Source: Andrena cerasifolii
Lineage: Eukaryota > Arthropoda > Insecta > Hymenoptera > Andrenidae
NCBI RefSeq assembly: GCF_050908995.1
Contig: NC_135118.1
Span: 20,345,501 to 20,409,500, forward strand
DNA length: 64,000 nucleotides
Direction: 5' to 3'
Below the pieces are notes generated by a model. The model saw nothing but the letters and a program-made list of their open reading frames with translations, was not told where the DNA came from and made no database searches. Every line of letters begins with the position of its first letter. The first letter of the stretch is position 1. The translations under genes were made by a program, and so were the position numbers. This document shows, in pieces, positions 58,377-64,000 of this stretch.

Positions 58377-58420
58377 CTCACGTAACATTATCGAGGTCGC
58401 CTTCAACGTTCCATTTCACC
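58377..58420. repeat. Duplicated 44-bp block, copy 2
   Basis: Begins CTCACGTAACATTATCGAGG and ends CAACGTTCCATTTCACC. On the Rdl sense strand both copies end GTTAC|GTGAG, a 5' splice-site-like word. See copy 1 at 57225-57268. Confidence 0.75.
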
Positions 58421-58960
58421 TCACGCTTCGAGTTCAGACAAATTTCCCCGTGTACAAGCCCCTTCGGCAAAGCTTTCCCGACGTTTGCAGCGTTGTTTTC
58501 CCAAGCAACACAATAAAAAGCTTAGGGACTTTTAGCTTAGGAGATTTTCTGTGGAGCAGGTGGGACATTCAGCTTGCGTTCGATGATGTTTGAACGCGAA
58601 TCGAGGATCCCGCTTTAATTTCGGCAGATTTTTCATCCCCAGTTTGTCACGTGTATCTGATCCTCGGTTATTCGAAATCGCGCAGTTTCTGCAACCGGGA
58701 TGCAGATGGCTCGCGATACTCTTCCACCGTTTCGACGCGATTTAAACGTCCGCGATTCGCGTGCAGATGCGCCAAGTACCGAGGGCAGCTTGGAAATCCC
58801 GTAAAATTGAACGACTCCCATCGATAATAAATGATTTCGTGGCTGGTTATTTGTGTTCAGAGGAACGGAAGATCGTGGAACGCTCAATCAAAAATTTTAC
58901 GCATGACGGGGGAAGCGGGGCCCGATTGAATGAACGCGATTACGCGCGAGTCGAATCGAG

Positions 58961-58988
58961 AGGGGGAGGGGGAGGGGGAGGGGGGGTG
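58961..58988. repeat. (GGGGGA)n tract
   Basis: Four or more runs of five to six G separated by single A, with G-quadruplex potential on the plus strand, i.e. the non-sense strand of Rdl. Confidence 0.9.
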
Positions 58989-61900
58989 GTGTGAGTGAAA
59001 AGATTAAATATTCAAAGGTTCCCGTCGCTTTAATAGTCGATCGTCAAGCAGGAATACCGTGATTTAAGCGGCTTGAAATAGACCCACCGCTGAAAGAAGT
59101 TGCGCGTTTTGAAATATTCAAGGATCTTCGCTTAAACTTTAATTACTTCGTTCGAGTAGCGAGAACGGAAAAGCGATTCCATTTGGACGCGAGCAGTCGG
59201 CGATATTCGTCGAAACGTTGTAGCGTGCTGTTCGCCGTAAATTAGGGGCCACGAGGGTCGAGTAATTCGTCCCGATAAAGAAAGTTTAAGTGACCGAGGC
59301 GAAGAGTTCGGGCGCAATCAGCCGAACCCCGATGGCTAGATTTATTATTTGAGGTCGAAGTTTCCTGATTATTCTATTATTAGAGGGGCGTAATTACAGG
59401 TGGGCACATTTAAGCGCGCTTAAAACTTTCATGAGCTAGCGAAGACGCTATTAAAAGTTCGCTTATCAAACACGAGTAACAGACGTATCGATCGCGTTAT
59501 AAAAAAAAAAAGAATGATTGCATTTACATTCCGTACGGAATGGCGAAAGGTTTGGAGATTCAGAGATCCCCACGAAGACCTTTAAACTTCGGCCAGCTTA
59601 GACACTTCATTTTCCACTGAACCAGTCACCTAAATTTTCAGTCGACCCCTTTGGCCTTTGGCAATGCGGACAGATTTTACAGAAGGGAACGATAGAGATC
59701 GCTTTTTCAGAGAGGCGAAGTGTTTATAAGAACAATTCGATCGCACCATATGTTGCGTAATGCGAATACAGATGCAGTCCAATAATACTGTGCATGCTGT
59801 TTCGAAAGCTCAATTGGAATCGAGCGTTTCATACGCGAAGCTCTTTTCAAGTCTCCGAAGAAGAACGAGAAGGTGCCTCGCAGTACCAATCTCGCGCGGC
59901 TCACCTCGTGCACTCGCGGTTCGTTGGTGAAATCTGTACCGGCAGTCGGAAGTTTCGCAAGATAATTCGATACAACTGGAAATTACACGGCTTGTACCGA
60001 GCCCCGTATCGCTCGGCGCACGGTTCACTCGAGCATCGGATCCCTGTCGGCGTGGTCGATCTCAGTCGGGGGAGTTTCGCGGCGCGAGGGTATTTCGTGT
60101 GTACACGCGAAAGCGGTAAGGTGCCATGGACCTGTGTATATGGTGATTATATGTATTCCATACATAGTCTATGACTACTTGGGCAAGACTATTACGTGCA
60201 AGCATGCCACGAGAGACGCTATAAAGCGGCATGCACCGTCTACGTGTACGGCGAAGAATAGATCTTAAGTCTAACCAATAGGTGAATACTTATGCCTAAT
60301 CGAACTTCGGACTCGGTAACAGTGGCAACGATATATGCGGCAGGATCTGAAAGTTCTTGGAGCTTCAGCGTAAATCTCAACATCGGTCGTGCTGCCGGTA
60401 TCGAACGTTTATTTCATTAAATACGAATCTCGGTGAAATGGTAGCTGTTGAATATTCCTCTGAGTGACGAGCGCGCCGGAATTCACACCACTGCCTGTCG
60501 TAGCTCCCATTCCCCCCTAAACTTCCCTCCAACTAACCAGATTCATCGCGACAGATTTATCGAAACTATAAAAATCAGCTTTTAACCCGCGCGTTAAACA
60601 TTTCCCCCGAATACACCTGCTACCGAATATTTCCCCTGTCGGGTCGTGATCACCCGTCGCGCGAATCTAAACAGACGGTTCCGGGTATACTGTGGAGTTT
60701 GCTCGATGGAACGGCGCGGAGTGTCGCTTCCGCGATTCCACTCGATATGTACGTTTACGCACACGATACGCGTATGCAAACACTTCCGGTGTTGCACTTT
60801 AGAATCACAGCGCGCGCGTTCGCTCGCGAATATACACCCGCCGTGGGGATGATTTTTCTGCGCGGCGAGGAATCGCGAGAACGGTCGCACGAGCTCGGTG
60901 TATGGATTCAACGAGACAGAATAAAAACGGGGGAGAGGAGGAAAGAAGAAAAATAAACGGCGCGCATTTTCGTGCACGATAAACAACAATTGCCGCGATA
61001 AATCTGACCCGCGTCACGCGTAGATCCCCATTCTTCCCCCGGCCGTACAGAACTTTTCATTTCGTTTTTTTTTTTTTTATTTCCACCTACCGGCGCCCCC
61101 TCCCCCGGTCCGTCCATTTACAAGCGACGGTGGACGGGAATTTTACGACTATTATAAACGTAGAAGTTTGCCGAATTCCCGCGACCGTTATTGGCGCGAA
61201 ATTTCGCTGAGCGTGATCCAGAAAGGGGAGGGGGACCGTTCGGAATAAACTTGGACATTCTACAACTCCAATAACAGCTGACACTCACTCTCCCGGCGTC
61301 GGCGGAAGGATTTCAACCCCGGGCGACGCTCGCCGTCGTCATCGACCCTCTGTACACGCGGGCGCGATATTTTTCTGACGTTTCCAACGCGTGCTTGAAA
61401 GTGCCGCGCTGACTAAACGTGGGAGCACTTTTCATTCTGACGCGCGGACACCACTTCAAGGTTGGACTCAGGAGGTACAAAAATGGCCGTGGAAATGTTT
61501 CCGGCTTCGAGGGTTCATACCTTTTCGTGTTAAATTAATTCGGCTGGTATAGGATGGAGAGTGAAGGATAGAGTGCTACAGCGAATGGAGTTGCTAAAAC
61601 TTGTGGAATGGATATGTGTAGGGCAATTGTGGGAGAGTTCCCGGAACTTACGCGAAGTTGTCACCGTATCTAAAGTTTGCAATCGAACCTTTCTCCAAAG
61701 ATGCATATTGATAGTTGAATGTCTTGGACTACTACTTGCATCGCAGAAAAAGAAAATTTTAATATTCATCAACCTTCAAATTAAGATCAAATTGTTCATT
61801 TTAACTTTCTATTTAAAAACAAAATATTTAAATCAAAGTACACCAAGCACAGTTTTATTTTATACAGTTATAAAATACAATAAAATTGGAAGGTTAAATT

Positions 61901-63473
61901 GGTACAGATATTATTTCTGCTTTTATACATTTAATTGTTTTTCTTTTTTTCATCTACATTCATTACGCTTAAAATAGAAATAAAATGTGAAAAAGAGTAA
62001 AAAGTCCACAAATATGTTTAAAATTATCAGATTTGTCATTAAAAACCAAACAATTTGCCTGGAGATATCACGGTGTCTATTTTAAAACACTTTTTAAAAA
62101 TGAAAAGCATAATTTAGTCGACTTAGTTTCAGATGCAGCACGGCATCAGTTCCAAATGTCCGGGAGAGGCGCCGCACTGTCGCATTTCCACATGCTATGT
62201 CGAAAGTAACCTATTCTGGCGAAAAAATATTCCACAGAGTCTCTTTAACGCATTACAAAAGTTATATCACGGAGAACTATGAATTTTTTACTACTATAAA
62301 AGCAAAAATAAACACGATGCACCCGGTAGGTTTACCTCGAAAAATAACAAAATCATTCAAAGTAATAAGAGAAACACGTTCTCGCTTACTAATCTAACCC
62401 AATCCACCAGCCCGAAACAAATAAAATCGTCAGAGCTGTATTTCATTCCCGACAACCCTGAAACACTGAAAGTGCGACGCCTCTCCCAGCGCAACATTTC
62501 TCCCATAATTACCCTATAGGTATTTGGGAAATAATGTTTGAAAGAACGAGCTTTGTGAATTAAAATTTATGTAGGTCGCGCGTGGAAGTCCGCGTTGAAG
62601 TCAATGATTATTATTCTGAGCCATTTCTAAGAAAAAATACAGACAGCTGCATCGTGCAATCTTATGAAACTACTTTTATTTCTCAAGCACGAGTTCAGCG
62701 AGCTTCTATTTTCTGCCGAGCATTATATTCACCTGCGTCAAATATTAAGCAGCAGCAAGTAACATAAATCAGCCTGACCCCAGCTCTGCCATCGGAGGCT
62801 TGAAGTTATACGTACCCACTCGTTGAGCTTGTCAAACGAACAATCGCAACATGAAAATATCCGTAACTCGAAAACAAAACAACTGCCGCGGGCGAGTTTT
62901 TTTTTATTGCTTTTATATTCAAAGTTCATTCTTGAAGTGGTGCACTCGTATGTTACGATGCATCCCGTGTTTCGATATCCGGTTTCGTTTACTCTTCAAC
63001 TCGCTCGTTAATGAGTTTTTAGTTTCAATTACCAATTGCATCGTTCGTAACGTTGCGTGCGCAAAGTTCCTTGTTGTTATTAATTGGGGAACTTGTAGTG
63101 GGCGTAAGTGGTTTCTGACGCGATAGCCAAGTCGGGGAGCAACGTTAATTAATTAAAAGTCTGCTGGAAAGTACGATATAAAACGATACGTTGATGTCAG
63201 TACGAGCGGATGTCGTCGCGGCTGCAAGCTCCGCTTCGTTTGGCGCTCCTCCAGCCGCGACGTCGCGCAGTGGACGTCTAATTTGTCGTAATATATGTTC
63301 GGACGGTTTACGTTCTCCGACTACTATACATAAAAATCGCCTAAACCCTATAGCCCCCTCTAAATCACTATTTACCCCAACGTTACGAGAAACCGTTCCT
63401 ACACTCCGTTTGAAATACTCTTCAACATTTCCGGATCACGTTATTCGTCGCGAAAGAACTAGCTCTAACACCG

Positions 63474-63917
63474 GCAGCGAGGCGATCCGGAAATTCGGAA
63501 AATTATGCAACTCTGTGTGCAACTGGAGTAGTTCGTGCGTAAGATTAATCTATTTTTTGTTGGCGCGATAGTGCAGTTTGAGGGGATGAAATCGCCCCTT
63601 GAAAAAATGCAGAATTTTCTTCTTTGTGAAATATCTGGAGAACGGTGAGAGATATTGAAAAAAGTTTAAACAAAAGGTGCATCTTTTTTATATCTATAAA
63701 ACTGCATAAAAGTAATTATTGAATTCAGGATTGGTGGCGGGGGTAACTTGAAAAGTGTGGAATTTTCGATAATTATATGTACGCAGTTTTGTAGATATTA
63801 AAAAAAATGCAACTTTTGTTCATACTTCTTTTCGACATCTCTCACCGTTCTCGAGATATTCCACGAAAAAGAAGTGAACTTTAAGGGGTGATTTCACCCC
63901 TTAAAACCGCACTATGG
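63474..63917. mobile_element. Foldback element, CAAGGGAA-ended family, copy 2 (truncated)
   Basis: Homologous to 47852-48338. Shared landmarks are CGGAAATTCGGAAAATTATG on the left arm and GGGGTGATTTCACCCC with AAAACCGCACTATG on the right. The right arm stops at about 63917, some 100 bp short of copy 1, and abuts a different repeat. The central loop carries about 60 extra bases. Confidence 0.75.
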
Positions 63918-63918
63918 C

Positions 63919-64000
63919 TAGGGTTACCAGATTCAAAAATGAGACAGGGGACAATCTAGTCTGAAATCGGTTGAAAAGGAGCACGTTGTAAAATAATACC
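63919..64000. mobile_element. Possible hAT-like terminus, cut by the window end
   Basis: CTAGGGTTACCAGATTC followed by an A-rich stretch and GACAGGGGACAATC resembles the GGTTACCA / GGGACA ends of old hAT-type elements. Only one end is visible, so this rests on motif resemblance. Confidence 0.3.

Larger units (their letters stand above)
55763..64000. other. Upstream Rdl intron (to window end)
   Basis: 8.2 kb without a recognisable exon. I searched the minus strand for the conserved preceding RDL exon (EVGVTMYVLSISS-type) and did not find it. The stretch holds a G-rich hexamer repeat (58961-58988), a duplicated 44-bp block (57225 and 58377) and a foldback copy at the right end. ORFs here are short and domain-free. 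Confidence 0.55.

Overview
The window is nuclear DNA of an insect, most likely an aculeate hymenopteran (bee or ant). The evidence is intron-bearing genes whose predicted proteins are insect orthologues, one very long-introned neuronal receptor gene, abundant AT, CT, CA and CG microsatellites, and many short DNA transposons. Nothing prokaryotic or viral was recognised. The order is an inference; 'insect' is firm.

Five protein genes were reconstructed by joining exons with compatible phase and splice sites. From left to right they are: a Vap33-type VAP protein, an ER membrane-contact-site tether (minus, 4720 to 1634, 6 exons, 255 aa); a MEP50/WDR77-like WD40 protein, the cofactor of the PRMT5 methylosome (plus, 6310 to 8012, 5 exons, 337 aa); Tudor-SN/SND1 (minus, 13914 to 10200, 9 exons, 898 aa); cytosolic HSP90 (Hsp83; minus, 18097 to 15557, 3 coding exons, 720 aa) with perfect heat-shock elements upstream; and the 3' part of the GABA-gated chloride channel Rdl (minus, 55762 to 35756). 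The Rdl part covers most of the ligand-binding domain to the stop codon, with two mutually exclusive exons for the loop F region. Its 5' exons were not found and probably lie beyond position 64000.

1-18.4 kb is gene-dense and compact. 18.4-35.7 kb has no recognisable gene: it holds low-complexity DNA, a pogo-like element and a 1.86-kb near-perfect foldback element, and may partly be Rdl 3' UTR. 35.7-64 kb is Rdl exons separated by large introns, which carry at least five inverted-repeat (foldback) elements and a 427-bp GAGT repeat tract.

The genes are not an operon. Vap33 and MEP50 diverge from a shared 1.6-kb region. MEP50 and Tudor-SN are tail-to-tail; they are functionally linked in other animals as maker cofactor and reader of symmetric dimethylarginine. 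Tudor-SN, Hsp83 and Rdl are co-oriented.

The items most worth a second look are: the composite foldback element at 30135-31992; the 318-nt Rdl intron that is open and in frame, so that it could be retained; the pair of Rdl exons for the agonist-site loop; the load of intronic inverted repeats in a gene that is an RNA-editing target in Drosophila; and an unexplained duplicated 44-bp block at 57.2 and 58.4 kb.
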